Origin: Gnetum montanum
Lineage: Eukaryota > Streptophyta > Gnetopsida > Gnetales > Gnetaceae
DNA length: 64,000 nt
NCBI GenBank assembly: GCA_015680685.1
Contig: MNCI01006165.1
Coordinates: forward strand, 64,783-128,782
Reading direction: 5' to 3'
Both the position numbers and the translations under genes were made by a program. The notes below the pieces were generated by a model that had not been told where the DNA came from, ran no database searches, and saw only the letters and a list, made by a program, of their open reading frames with translations. Shown piece after piece: positions 1 through 10,499 of this stretch. The first letter of the stretch is position 1. Each line of letters opens with the position of its first letter.

Positions 1-640
1 TAGAAAGTGGTACCTATGAAATGAGTTCCATTTTCAGAAATTAATGAATGGTGCATACCAAACCTATTTATGATGTTCTATTGTACAAATTGAGCAGTAG
101 TAATGGATGTACAGTTGGTGATAACTACTGCTTTTGCCCACTTAGTGCAATAGTCAACTATGAATATTATATACACATTTCCATTTGACATAGATGTGAT
201 GGAACCCATAAAGTGAATGCCCCAAATATTGAATGGCTCGAGAGGTTCAATGCATCGCTGTGGCTTCTCCATTTGAGCTATCATTCCACCATCTCTCTAA
301 TAATGATTACAAGTGTGGAAAAACTAGTGTGCATCTCTAAATATTGTTGGCTAGTAATATCCTACCATGAGGATTTTTATGGTCATGCATCTCCCAGTAA
401 AATGGTCCCCACAAGGGCCCTCATGAGCATCTTGGAGAACATGCAGTTGATTCATGGTAGGGACACACCAGCATACCAAGCCATCGGGACATACTTTGTA
501 AAGGTTCCCGTTGATTTCCATGAAATGCTTAACTTGGTGAAGAAACTGTTGTTTCTTTTGAGTGTCTAACCCTTGCATTAGTTCTTGCTTGAGTAGATAA
601 GTAAGAATGGTGTCATACCATCTTGTTTCATTAGGCATTT
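1..640 (-). pseudogene. Ty3/gypsy integrase fragment, Athila-like, cut by window edge
   Basis: This is the zinc-binding and catalytic part of a retroviral-type integrase, which inserts element cDNA into chromosomes. Read from 640 downward it shows the finger histidines (around DAHEGPCGDHF), then VGYY-stop-P in place of VGYYWP, with only the first cysteine of the usual CxxC left (CNHY). The core begins at FNIWGIHFMG near 240. The first catalytic Asp of the usual WGIDFMG is His, and the second motif near the window edge reads SENGTHF instead of SDNGTHF. The third catalytic residue lies outside the window. In-frame stops occur. It continues the pol read from 1565 downward. Family assignment is firm and Athila affinity is likely. 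It is not functional as read. Confidence 0.85.
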
Positions 641-699
641 ATGCATTAATAGTTCCTAAAAAGAGATATTCATCAGGAAATTGATTAGATAAGGGCTCT

Positions 700-1100
700 C
701 TTTCTCCTTGTTGTCCAATCTTAGCCATGATAAGTGGTCAACGACCACATTTTTCACACCCTTTTGATCTACCATTGTGAGATTGAACTCTTGCAAAATC
801 ATGAGCCATCATATGGCACCAGGGCCCACCATTGGTTTATTCATTAAAAATTAGATGGCGCTATGATTTGTGTGCACAAACACTTTATAACCAAGCACAT
901 AGTGCCTAAACTTTTCTAAGGCAAACACCACCACCATCAACTCTTTTTCCATAGTGGTGTAGTTTAGTTGTGCACCTACGATACTATGGCTTGCATAGTG
1001 AATGTAATATGGACATCTTTGATCATCCATATGCATAAGCAGTACCCCCAAAGCATAATTTGATGCATTGGTCATCACATGAAATGGCCTAGACCAATTA
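700..1100 (-). pseudogene. Ty3/gypsy RNase H fragment
   Basis: This RNase H domain, which removes RNA from the RNA:DNA hybrid in reverse transcription, lies between the RT and integrase remnants on the same strand. The protein at 1078-851 reads MMTNASNYALGVLL, then a YASHSIVGAQLNYTTMEKEL stretch, then FALEKFRHYVLGYKVFVHTNHSA. The usual first Asp (TDAS) is Asn and the Asp of the usual YTDH is Asn in HTNH, while the Glu of MEKEL is kept. Both changes fit G-to-A decay on the coding strand. The length and motif spacing match plant gypsy RNase H. The downstream part runs into stop codons. Confidence 0.85.
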
Positions 1101-1565
1101 GGTGCTTGTAGAATTAGGGTCTCAACAAGATTCTAATCCAATTGTTAAAATGTTGTTTCACATGCAGGGGTTTAGATAAATGGTGCATCTTTCTTTGTTA
1201 ATTTAACCAACAGCTTGGTAATTTTGGAAAAGTTCTCAGTGAAGTGCTGGTAGTAGCTAGTATGACCAAGGAATGATCGCACTTCTTTAATTGTTTCTAG
1301 TTGACGTGTTATTCTTTAGATGACCCTTATCTTTTTAGGGTCCACTTCAATTCTTGCCTTTGAGATACAATGCCCCAAGACTTTGCCTTCTTGGATCATA
1401 AGATGGCTCTTTTGCAATTGAGCCAGAGGTTTGTTTTGACACATCTCCTCAACACCTGCTCAAGATGGTCCAAGGCTTAGTTGAACACAACTCCATAGGT
1501 AGAAAGGTCATCCATGAAGACTTCTACCCCACTACCAATTTTTTATTTGGGCTAGGGCTTACAAA
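1101..1565 (-). pseudogene. Reverse transcriptase 3' half, Athila-like (FMDD)
   Basis: Only the C-terminal half of the RT palm and thumb is present. Read from about 1545 downward it has VEVFMDDLSTYG, which holds the FMDD form of the catalytic YxDD box, followed by LDHLEQVLRRC and NLWLNCKR, the typical gypsy sequence after the active site. Further on are FLGHTSYYQHF-type thumb residues and the linker to RNase H. The N-terminal RT motifs are missing: at about 1550-1570 the sequence changes to the third-ORF remnant of element Z. The junction may be an insertion or deletion boundary, since both parts are on the same strand. Several stops are present. Confidence 0.8.
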
Positions 1566-1569
1566 GACT

Positions 1570-2407
1570 ACTATTTGGGCATGTTATGTTGACAATCAAA
1601 TGTGTGTTAACCACACATACATGTCTTCCTAATGACTACATTTTAAATACTAATGCCAAGGTCATGTAGCTTATATGGAATCTCAATCATTCTTTCTTTC
1701 CCATGACTTGAAGTTTTGAAATTTTAAAAATCATCACATAAGTGGACAACTTATTTGGTTAGGAATAACTGGTAGGTTCTAGTTTTGAAATTTATTCACC
1801 CCTCCAAAGTTAGCCTACTATATCCCTTATCTTCATTGGCATATACTCATTTTAACCATAATTTCCTTGTTTCAGCATCTAATCCTATGGATAGATGTGC
1901 TATTTTTGCTCCTTCATTTGATATGTTTAGAGATTCTACTATCACCTTGACTAAGAATGAGACTAAGACTCCTCCAATGTTGACTATGGTGTCCTCTTCT
2001 TTATTATGCCAAAACTGATAGGCTTCTCCACGGTACCATTCACCACTCTCACATAGGATAGGCTATAGTGGTGATGCCATAGGTTGCATCTTTTCTGCTT
2101 TTGACATAAATTCCATGAACAGGCCAAAGTTCATCTCCATAATGACTAAGGTCAAAATTGATCTTTCTTGAATAGCTTAGAGGTAGTCTTGTAATAACAT
2201 GAGGTTTTGTCCTTACACTTGTAGTTCTTCTAACTCTCCTTGGGCTGATTATACCATAGTAGGAATTTCTTGATGGATATTGAATGATTAGGCTTCCTAC
2301 TCCTTGTGTTCTAGTTCTTATCCTCTAGTTTAGCCTCTACCTTGGCCTCTTGGTAGTTTTCTTACACCTTATGAGGGTTCTCCTTGTGCTCCTCTTTGTA
2401 GGATCAT
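1570..2407 (-). pseudogene. Third ORF of element Z, N-terminal remnant
   Basis: The reverse strand from 2407 downward is clearly similar to the (+) third ORF of Z2 at 32181-32900. Shared stretches include the 5' end with AAGAGG and ATTCAATATCCATCAAGA, the FWHNKEE motif (QFWHNKEEDTIVNIGG here, QFWHNKEEGTIVDIGG in Z2), and the PLSI/STYF region after it. The domain recalls the 'putative plant transposon protein' family of Athila-type third ORFs; that is recognition by pattern, not a search result. The presumed splice acceptor before the ATG reads GATTGCAA here, versus GATTGTAG in Z2. Only about 280 codons remain. The coiled-coil half seen in Z2 is absent, and an RT fragment follows. Confidence 0.6.
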
Positions 2408-4893
2408 TTGCAATCATTTAAAGGTTTGTAATTACTAAGGTATTCTCATACATTCTTAATGATTCCATACCTTACTCATACCCTTAGTTATGTTAAGTTC
2501 TTAGCTTATTATGATTGCCACATTAAAAAAATTTTAAAAAGTTACACCATAAGTATTGCTTTTCTTATAACGCTTCATAATCATCTATTCGATTCATTTT
2601 CATGGCTTGTAATGATGATTATGGTTCCTTAAGAACATTATTTAAGTGTTTTGGCATTAATATGATTCATTTTTCATTAAAAAGTATTTGTCATACTTAC
2701 TCTTAAAATACCTTCTAGGCATTAGATAATTTTTAAAAATTAGCTTAAATTTTCCCCATTAGCTTCTCCCATAACTAAGAGGAGTACTTCAAGAGTAAAT
2801 AGATTTGAAAATCAAAAAAAATTAAAGCAGTAATGTGCAAGTTATGGCTTGGGAAAGCTAGGAGGTTAGAGCTGAATTTAGAGAAGAAAATTTGAAAAAC
2901 TCTTCCATGGTGCAACTAAAAAAATGGTGAAAATAGTGTAAAGTGTCCACCTATTTACACTTTTTTCATGATTTGATATCATGGACCTAACATCAAGGAT
3001 CCAATATCGAGCCAGACCCAATATTGAGGACTTGATATCAAAGCCCAAAAATTTTTAGTTTTCATTAAGTTCTAAGGACAAAAGATGATTTGTTGGAATG
3101 TTTGGAAGGTTTAAAGATTACTCAAAGGTCTTAGATTATGGATGATGAAGATATACATATTTTTCAAAAATTTATGATTGGAGGTTTAGGTAGAAGGAAT
3201 CTTAGGCTACAAAAGTTCATAAGATGGATAAGAAGGGTAATGTATCCATCTTGTGAGAAGAGATTGTTCAAATGATATGGGAAGTGTTTATTGGTGTTTG
3301 TTGACATTGGAAGGTTCATGATGTTGTGAAATCACTTGGCAAGTATAAGATACAATAATTATACAAGTAGGTCCTTCCCAAAGCAAGCTCCAACCCTTAA
3401 TGCCCTTGTATAACCACACTTAAAAGTGTCCTTAGGCACTTAAGGAGTTGAATGTAATAGATACCTATTTTGCAAAACATAGATGTTAGTACCACAAAAT
3501 TAGGAAAATAATGCTATGTTATACAAAAACCACAAGTTATGACTATTCTTACAATGAGATTACATGGATGTAGATGAGATTGTAGAAAACAGGATATGAG
3601 GTATCTTACCATAGGCATAATGAATTCTTGTGTTTTATTAGTAGTTAAAGTAATCACTAGCCTTTCTATCCAAGATTCAAACTAAGTCTAGACCACATTC
3701 TAGTGACATTGCATCATTTCATCTCTTGGAATTACACTCATGAGACTATTAATGTTGCAAGGAGTATCACCACTTAGCATATTGTCCAAGGGAGGAGTTT
3801 ATTCATGGTATAATTTTATTATTTTATTTAATTTCTGAGAAGCCTCCTACCTTTAGGCAATGATAACATGTCTTTCCAATGGGACCCCCCAAAATTTATT
3901 ATGTGCTCTTTTATTTTTTTTATATGTGTCAACCTTTCAAGAAAGCACTTATTTTACTCTTACTTCCATTTTTTATTAGATCTACAAGGATGTAATATGA
4001 CCTTAGCAACATGATAGCACTCACAATAGTAATCCAAAAGAATCCAAAAATCCCCTTGATGACACACCCTTTACATTCCTTCTTGGTTCTTCACCTTTTT
4101 GTCAAGGAAGAATGATCACAAATTTATTCTTAGTTGTATGATGGAAAGAATGTAATTATGGCCATGGTAAGAACCTCTTATTAATGGAATGGATGGATGG
4201 ATGATGTGGTCTCACTATTCAAATAATCAATCCCTTATGACTTGATAATCATAGAGAAATCTTCACCTTATTGATTTGTGCCTTACCTTTATTCGTAATG
4301 TGTCTTATTAGCAATCAAAAATCATTTACAAAGATTTTGAAAATAAAGTATGAAAAAGATAGTAAAAATTGAAAAAAAGATGTAAAGAATGGAAAATTTC
4401 AAAGAATGAAAAACTTTTAAAAATTCAAAAATGTAAAAGAATATTAAAAATTTAAGAGAAGAAGTGTAAAATAATGACAAAATATCAAAGAATATGAAAA
4501 GTATGAAAGAATGAAAAAACTATATCAAGAAATAGAAAAAGTAAAAAGAATTGTAAAATGAAAATGAAAAAGTGCTTATTAATTTAGGAATCAAGGTAAG
4601 GTATCTCCCTGATAACTAAACTCATGGGTGAGTATCCAAAAAATGCTCACTATATCTGCTAAATCATACACTCTAGGTGGTTCACTTACCATCTTTATTG
4701 ATTTAACTTTTTTATTAGTATCCCATGTGATCTTGATGGTTGTTGAGTTTTAATCATCTAAGTTCTTATTCTCTTTTCCTATTGGTGTATGATTATGATT
4801 TATTAATTTCATTTTTAGGTCTCTAGTTGGGGTTATTTTCTTAGATTGGAAGTTAATAAGTGAGTTAGATTGCTCCATGCATATTTTGGATAG
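2408..4893 (-). other. Non-coding internal spacer of element Z (minus copy)
   Basis: No credible coding region occurs here. Read on the minus strand, the segment aligns over nearly its whole length with the (+) spacer of Z2 at about 30130-32180. Shared landmarks are CATCCATCCA and TTAATAAGAGGTTCT near 4190, CATCAAG near 4060, AATGCAATGTCACTA near 3705, GTGTGGTTA-CAAGGGCATTA near 3410, and GAGTTTTTCAAATTTTCTTC near 2900. A T-rich tract (A-rich on the plus strand) lies at 4330-4570. The two copies have diverged strongly, so this is an old family. A GATATC/TATA module sits at 2950-3050. Confidence 0.65.
2950..3050 (-). promoter_or_regulatory. GATATC-rich module with TATA-like box inside the Z spacer
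   Basis: Within about 80 bp the minus strand carries GATATC or near variants five times (TGATATCAAG, AATATTGGG, CGATATTGG, TGATGTTAG, TGATATCAAA), then the AT-rich string GTGTAAATAGGTGG about 30 bp on. The homologous place in Z2 (31585-31670) has the same layout with a better TATA box. A similar module lies in the U3 of the Z-type LTRs. Promoter function is inferred from layout only. Confidence 0.4.
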
Positions 4894-5775
4894 TAGATGA
4901 AGCATCAAAGTGCTACATCGATGGGTCCCCATTAACGCAACCCTATTAAAAAGGCCACATCAATGTAGCATTTTGTACATTTATGAGGCCCCATTGACAT
5001 AGCTCCAAAATAAAGTCTATAAATTCATGTGCTCCTACCATATATTAGCATTCTTTGATCAATAGAGTAGCTAAACTCTTGCAGTTTCATTATGTAGTCT
5101 TAGAAAATAGTCAACGAGTGACTACAGTGTGGATCTGAGATAGTTCTACAACATCTTATTCAAGTGGAAATGTACTTGGACACATTCCATGAATGGCAAT
5201 TAGATCAAGATTGATTCTTATTCATTGCAGCACTTTGACTTAGACTAAATTTACTTTTAATGCAATTTATATTCCATGTACTTAGTTAATATTTACATTT
5301 CCATGCATGTTAATAAATTGAAGGAATGAGCATGACTAGTTTTGAGTGTAAACATGCATTTTCTTGGTAATTCCAATAGCATTATTGCTTAGTTTACCCA
5401 ATAGCATAGCACTTGGTAATCCAAATAGTAGATACTTGGGTTCAAGATGTGCATGATAGGCCGTGAACAGACACTTATCACTCGTAGGCTAGTTCAGACT
5501 TTACTCTCTATTGCTAATTAGTTAAATAATTGATTTCCTTATTGTCATTAGGAGTATCATAAGGCCAAAACAACATCAAGAATCATATGCCTCACTCTAG
5601 ACTAAACCATACGTGACAAAGCTACCACTAGTCCAACTGGGAAGACAACAAACTACGATCAAGGCATAACAATCTAGATGCTACAATTAGTCCCATCCAC
5701 GAAATTTGACTGGATCATGTGTGAATGCTTGTGATTCACATGGTTGGGCATATGGGATACCTTAACCACTTATCA
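4894..5775 (+). repeat. Z-type LTR in plus orientation (LTR 'S')
   Basis: This ~882-bp block is homologous along its length to the 3' LTR of Z2 (52419-53299) and, reversed, to the 5' LTR of Z (9045-9896). Shared landmarks are the TATA region GTCTATAAATTCATG near 5019, TTCTACAACA-CTTATTCAAGTG near 5145, CATTGCAGCA near 5224, CCTCACTCTAGACTAAACCATAC near 5590, and the end ACCACTTATCA. Its U3 lacks the GATATC module of its relatives. The flanking 5-mers (GATAG, ACAAT) do not match. The sequence after it, to about 5810, looks like a rearranged Z-type primer site (GTTGCTGCTAACAAG). It may be a solo LTR or the 5' end of a truncated element inside Z. Confidence 0.7.
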
Positions 5776-5929
5776 ACAATTGAAGGTACTTAGTTGCTGC
5801 TAACAAGGTGTCTTTTGGTTTAGTGAACCTTGCTCTTTCTTTTGCACATGTTTGTTTTTCACTGTTATTATGGATTGGTATAGTAACTATGTTGGCATTC
5901 TAGAAAGTTAGTTCATAATTGCACCCTTT

Positions 5930-6400
5930 AATTTTAGCAATAATGCATGAAATTTTCTATGTATATATGGCTCCATGCATGTCACTCTTAGAGATCTCAA
6001 TAGATAGGTTCCTCAGCTTAGCATTGATTGTGCTAAGCCATGCTCTTTGCATGATAATTGGAAAATCCTTACCAGCATCTTTCACATTGATTACCAAGAA
6101 GTTTACTTGATAAGACCACCCATTGACAATGCTCACTACATCATTTATTTATCCCAAAGGAACGATGATAGATTGATCTACAAGCTCTAACCTAATGTTG
6201 CACTCTTTCAATGTTGGTAGGTTTCATGCTTGATATGTTTCATAAGAGATCAAATTTATCCTAGAACCTAAGTCTAATAGAGCTTTGTATGGTATATTTT
6301 TAGCTACTCATAGATAAATAAAAATAATTCCTAGATTAATTCTCTTCTTAGGGAGTGGCCCTACCTCTATCTAGTCGATGATGACTTTAGTGAGAATGAT
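5930..6400 (-). pseudogene. Aspartic protease domain of element Z
   Basis: The retroviral-type aspartic protease cuts the Gag-Pol polyprotein and acts as a dimer. Near 6290 the minus strand encodes IPYKALLDLGSRINLISY, where DLGS stands for the active-site DSGA/DTGS and INLIS is the following strand motif. Near 6060 it encodes FLVINVKDAGKDFPIIMQRAW, matching the C-terminal 'P-I-I-L-G-R-P-W-L' block with LGRP decayed to MQRA. Reading frames shift and stops occur between the two blocks. It follows gag on the same strand and is separated from the spacer by LTR S, so any original RT here is missing. Confidence 0.65.
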
Positions 6401-6599
6401 AATTTGCATGTTTGTGTTTGATGATGTTGGAAGCTTGATGTTGATAGGTGGATTTGATGTAGGAGAAATTGGTCTTGATGAAGTTCTAACTCTACCAGCC
6501 TCTTCAAGACTTGTCCTAAAACAAAGGACATTTTATTGTTTGATCCTCAATGTTACTAGTAGAATCCTCCTTTTGTATATTCACTACCCTTGGCGCTTT

Positions 6600-8908
6600 C
6601 CTCTATTGTAGTTGAAATAATAATTCCCCTTGCATAGCGGGTGGTGGCACTAGTGGTAAAGGATTTGGATTGTGATTTAAAAAATTAGTTGCTTGTGAAT
6701 GCACATATAAATTTGAATTGGTCCTTGGTGGCATCAGTTGGTGGTATTTCAATGGAGAATACTATGGGCATTGAATAGTTGCATTTGCTAGTGAGACTAG
6801 AGGTTGAATATAGTATCCATAAGGATCAAGTTGCTGATATAGATACTATTGACATGGTGGTGGCATGGCCCATGATTGAGGCTATTTCCACTACTAATAA
6901 TAGTGCTCCTATGACTACAAGCTCCACTAGGATAATACATCGGTTGGGGGTTCTATCAGTAGTTACCTTAGGGATAAGATAACCACTTGGTCATTTGCTT
7001 TTTAACAAATCTAATATTGAGTGCATATGTTCCTATCTCTTATAGAGTTTTGATGACCAAGCAACATCCCTTGAGATGTTCATACTAGTACACAGTGGTA
7101 TCTTTCCCATCTGTGGAGCTGGTATTTGAGCACTCTGCCACTAAAGCCACTTTGCCCTCTTATTCAAAATTTTTCTTTTTCCTCTTATCTTTACCTTTTC
7201 CAAAAGCTTGCATTATTCTTTCCTCCATAATCTTCAATGAAATTATAAATTTTTCATCAACAAAAACCCACATTTTCTCTGCTATGTTCTAATGTCATTT
7301 ACAAATTTCTATATTGGTAGAGTCTTTTTCTTGATGGCCTGATCTAAGATTTCCTCCTCTTCTATATCTCAAATTTTTGCATCTCTTCTTCAAATTGATG
7401 GACCTCTATTATACTCCTTAGCCAATTCCCTCTTTCTTAACTTACCTTCCTCCTTTATCACTTGGTCAATTAGTCTTTGGATGCGATGTGTAGTTAATTC
7501 TAATAACCTTCCTTTGGCCTATATCCTAAGAGTCTTTCTCATTTTTTTCCGTAGCCCATCTACAATGTTCTTGAGCTATTCCATTGGTGAAAATGCATGG
7601 TCTAGGCACCTGTGCAATAATGAATAGTATCTACCCACCCATTAGTGCATCAAGGACCTCATGAGTTCCTTGCTTCCACCCCTAGATCTATTTCCTTAAG
7701 TTAGACACTCATGAATAAGTTTGATATTTATCATTAAAGAGTTCCAGCATGGTACTTCAGCTTCTAATTGATTCAGGTTCTAGTGACTAACACCAACTCT
7801 CAACCTCCTTCATAAGTGTTTTGGAAATAACTTTAACTTTTACTAATTACTTTTAATGTTTTTCAAGGCACAAGCATCATGGAAAGCTTGTACGTGATGC
7901 TGTGGATTAGCATTATAACCATCTTCAAATCTTGACATGTTATTCATGTCGAGCCATTTGATTCAGCTATCCCTCATGTGCCTAGTTGGCATGTGAATAA
8001 CTTCTTGAATGTTAATCATACTTTGGGTTGCCATCAATGGTTCTTCATCATGATTGGGTTTGTATACTCTATTGTAGCAATTACCCCTTCTTTGCCCATG
8101 CCTTTCGTGATCCTCTCTTTGATTCCTACATCTACATTGCTCATATTCTTCATCTTCTAAGTACAAATGTCCTGAGTGGTGATCATGATAATCATGAGTT
8201 CTTCTGTCTTCCCTATCATAGTCCATGTGACTTGGCCTTCTCTTATCAAAGTTCTTTAATAATCATGAGGATGAGGATGAGATAGAAGGAGAATGATGTT
8301 GGCTTATTCTCCTTTCATGACTCTAGTATTCATCTTTATGAGATCCTACAAATACTCTTGGCCTTAGTCTCACTTATATCTTAAGTCAATTGTCTTCCTC
8401 TTAGATGTCTCTGCTAGGGTAGACTACCTTTGAGCTTTGATAGGTTCCTCTAGCCTAATGATAGGTATTTTTTAAGGCTCTTCATGATTCTGGTGGAGTT
8501 GTTCTACAATGAATGCATCAGCATCAAGTTCTTCCAAGTTAAAAGAAGTATTAACCCACTTCCCTTTCATATGTACATCTACTTCTTTGTGGATTCAAAG
8601 GAGCTAGTCATGTGCTTAGTCACATGGTACCCTTCTTGAATTTGATTTAGATTCATTCCTCTTAAGGTAGTTTGAAGCATAGTGAATGTTGCATGTTCAT
8701 AAGATAGGACAATGTTACCTTGTATATCTCTCCATCTCATTTGACTATCTTGATGAAAGATGAAAGTAAAATATGGATGATAAGGATCAGTGTGAGCATA
8801 AGTGATTCTTGTTTGTATTGGCATCCCTCATTTTTCTTAATCGTTGATTCTATCATTGCTTCTTTTTGGTTCCTTAGCAAATGATGTGGTGTTCTTGTTT
8901 GAAGCCAT
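6600..8908 (-). pseudogene. gag polyprotein remnant of element Z
   Basis: Gag forms the cytoplasmic virus-like particle that packages element RNA. The likely start is ATG at 8908 (MASNKNTTSFAKEPKRSN), about 115 bp after the primer site. A second open stretch starts at 8824 (MPIQTRITYAHTDPYHP). A basic, His/Arg-rich segment lies at 8226-7963. The capsid-like region follows near 7960-7430 (ALKNIKSN and LFPKHL-type residues), then a linker near 7290-6620 with VYxYxxxKGxCLV, shared with the Z2 gag at 29280. No intact zinc knuckle was found. Many stops and shifts are present. Assignment rests on position after LTR and primer site and on similarity to Z2. Confidence 0.6.
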
Positions 8909-9023
8909 GCTATACTTTTTAGATGTTTATTTTAAGTATTCTTTTCTTAGAGTTATAAATGTTATCCTTTGTGTTTCATGTACAACGAACTTTGTGATAT
9001 CAATTGCTAAGCATACATTGACT

Positions 9024-9044
9024 TGTTCCCAGCAATAGCACCAA
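9024..9044 (-). other. Primer binding site of element Z
   Basis: The reverse strand reads TTGGTGCTATTGCTGGGAAC right after the LTR end. This equals the primer site TTGGCGCCGTTGCCGGGGAAC with C-to-T and G-to-A decay. That site is typical of Athila elements (tRNA-Asp type, from general knowledge). It fixes the orientation of Z: LTR to the right, gag to the left. Confidence 0.75.
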
Positions 9045-9896
9045 TGATGAGTGGTGGAGTAATCCAACATCCAACCATACAAGATATGAGTGTGCACACA
9101 TAGCCCAATCATAATCCATAGACAAAGAAATGTGGATATGCTAGTAATTACTTCAAGTTTAGGATCGTTGTCTTCCCACATTGAGATAGTATAATCTATG
9201 CATATGGTTTAGCTCTTAGTGAGGTGTATGATAAGTTGATGTTAGTAGGCCATAAATCCTAGCTATTATGAAAAAGTATGGAAATGATTCTAAGTCTAAG
9301 GAAAATGGTAAAACAATCTACTCTAGCCTAAAGCAATGAACATCCATTCCTAGCTTGTTGTGCATGTCTTGGGTTCATGTAACCATTACTTAGATTACGA
9401 AGTGAGTTCACTACTAAGCAAATCAAGTGAAACCACTACTGGGTTACCAAATGATCATACTTAATGCTCAAAACTAGTTGAACTTATTTTGCTTTATTAT
9501 GAACAAGAAAACTAAAGTATTTAAAAATGTAACTAATTAAACTAAAAAATTAAGAATTATACTAAGTAAAACAATAAAGCTAAGTAGATGCTGCAATGAT
9601 GGAAAAGAGTCTCAATCTTTATTTTTGTCATGAACTGTACCCAAGTACACTTCACCTGAATAAAAACTCCAGACAACTACTCAACATCACATTGTAGGCA
9701 TTCACTTTATCACTCAACTACAAAAAAAACTATAAGAGTTTACCTAAGGTTGGAATGAAAAGTTGTTTTGACCATGCACCTAAGTATCATTTTTATAAGC
9801 TTGCATGTGTTATCAATATTAGATATCTGACATTGTAGCTTGTGCCCCAATATCTGGAACCTGATATCGTACCTCTCCTAAACAATGATGCCTCAA
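9045..9896 (-). repeat. 5' LTR of element Z
   Basis: An 852-bp LTR in minus orientation, starting TGAGGCATCATT at 9896 and ending CCACTCATCA at 9045, next to the primer site. It aligns with the 3' LTR of Z2: both have the GATATC module after the start (9825-9875 here), a TATA box (CTTATAAAAATG near 9800), the block GTACTTGG near 9650, AAAATAAAGATTGAGA near 9620, CATCATTGCAGCAT near 9597, and the same end. No partner 3' LTR of this copy is visible in the window. Confidence 0.75.
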
Positions 9897-10440
9897 AGAA
9901 GAATACATATGCAAAATGAAACATTTATAATAAAAATTAATATAATGAACATTTTCATATTTTATATGCTCTTGATTTACGACCTAGTAGTGTGTTTTAG
10001 CATATTTAGTTGCTAATGAACAAAGCATATTTACTATTTAAAAATTAAATTGGTACCAACCCAAACATTATATTTGCATCTCCTATATCCAAGTCTTCCA
10101 AGGACTCACAATGAAGTCTCAAGCCCTAGTTGAAGTTGTGTGTTTGAAAAATTCACAATGTAAAACTTATAGGTTCTCCATAAAGCATAAGGCATGTAAT
10201 ACCTATTTTTATTATGGAAGTTACTAGTTTAGGCTCTACCAACAACTAAACCTCATTAATTTCTTTATTAATTTCACAAACACAGCCATTATTAATTTCA
10301 CAAATGCAATCATTCTCCATAACCAAATGAGGCCTAAACTTGTAACCATAGGTTTCTAAGTTAGTGATAAATCACTGAATTAATGATTAGTTGTCAGATA
10401 AAAAATTCATGAAGAATTCACTCCCTCCATATATGATATC
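9897..10440. other. Unassigned AT-rich DNA between Z and Y
   Basis: About 540 bp without a coding region, LTR feature or recognisable motif on either strand. A short direct repeat, ATTAATTTCACAAA, occurs twice near 10270-10300. It may be old flanking DNA or a retrotransposon too decayed to place. The start of Y is set by the sharp rise in GC content at about 10440. Confidence 0.4.
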
Positions 10441-10499
10441 ATCCTCCTTTCTAAGCCCTAGCACCAACTCATCTCCCAGCTCCTTATGGAAAGGAGCCA

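Noticed and set aside
7978-8285. Plus-strand open frames opposite the Z gag
   Set aside because: Shadows of the minus-strand gag, which is placed by LTR, primer site and similarity to Z2.
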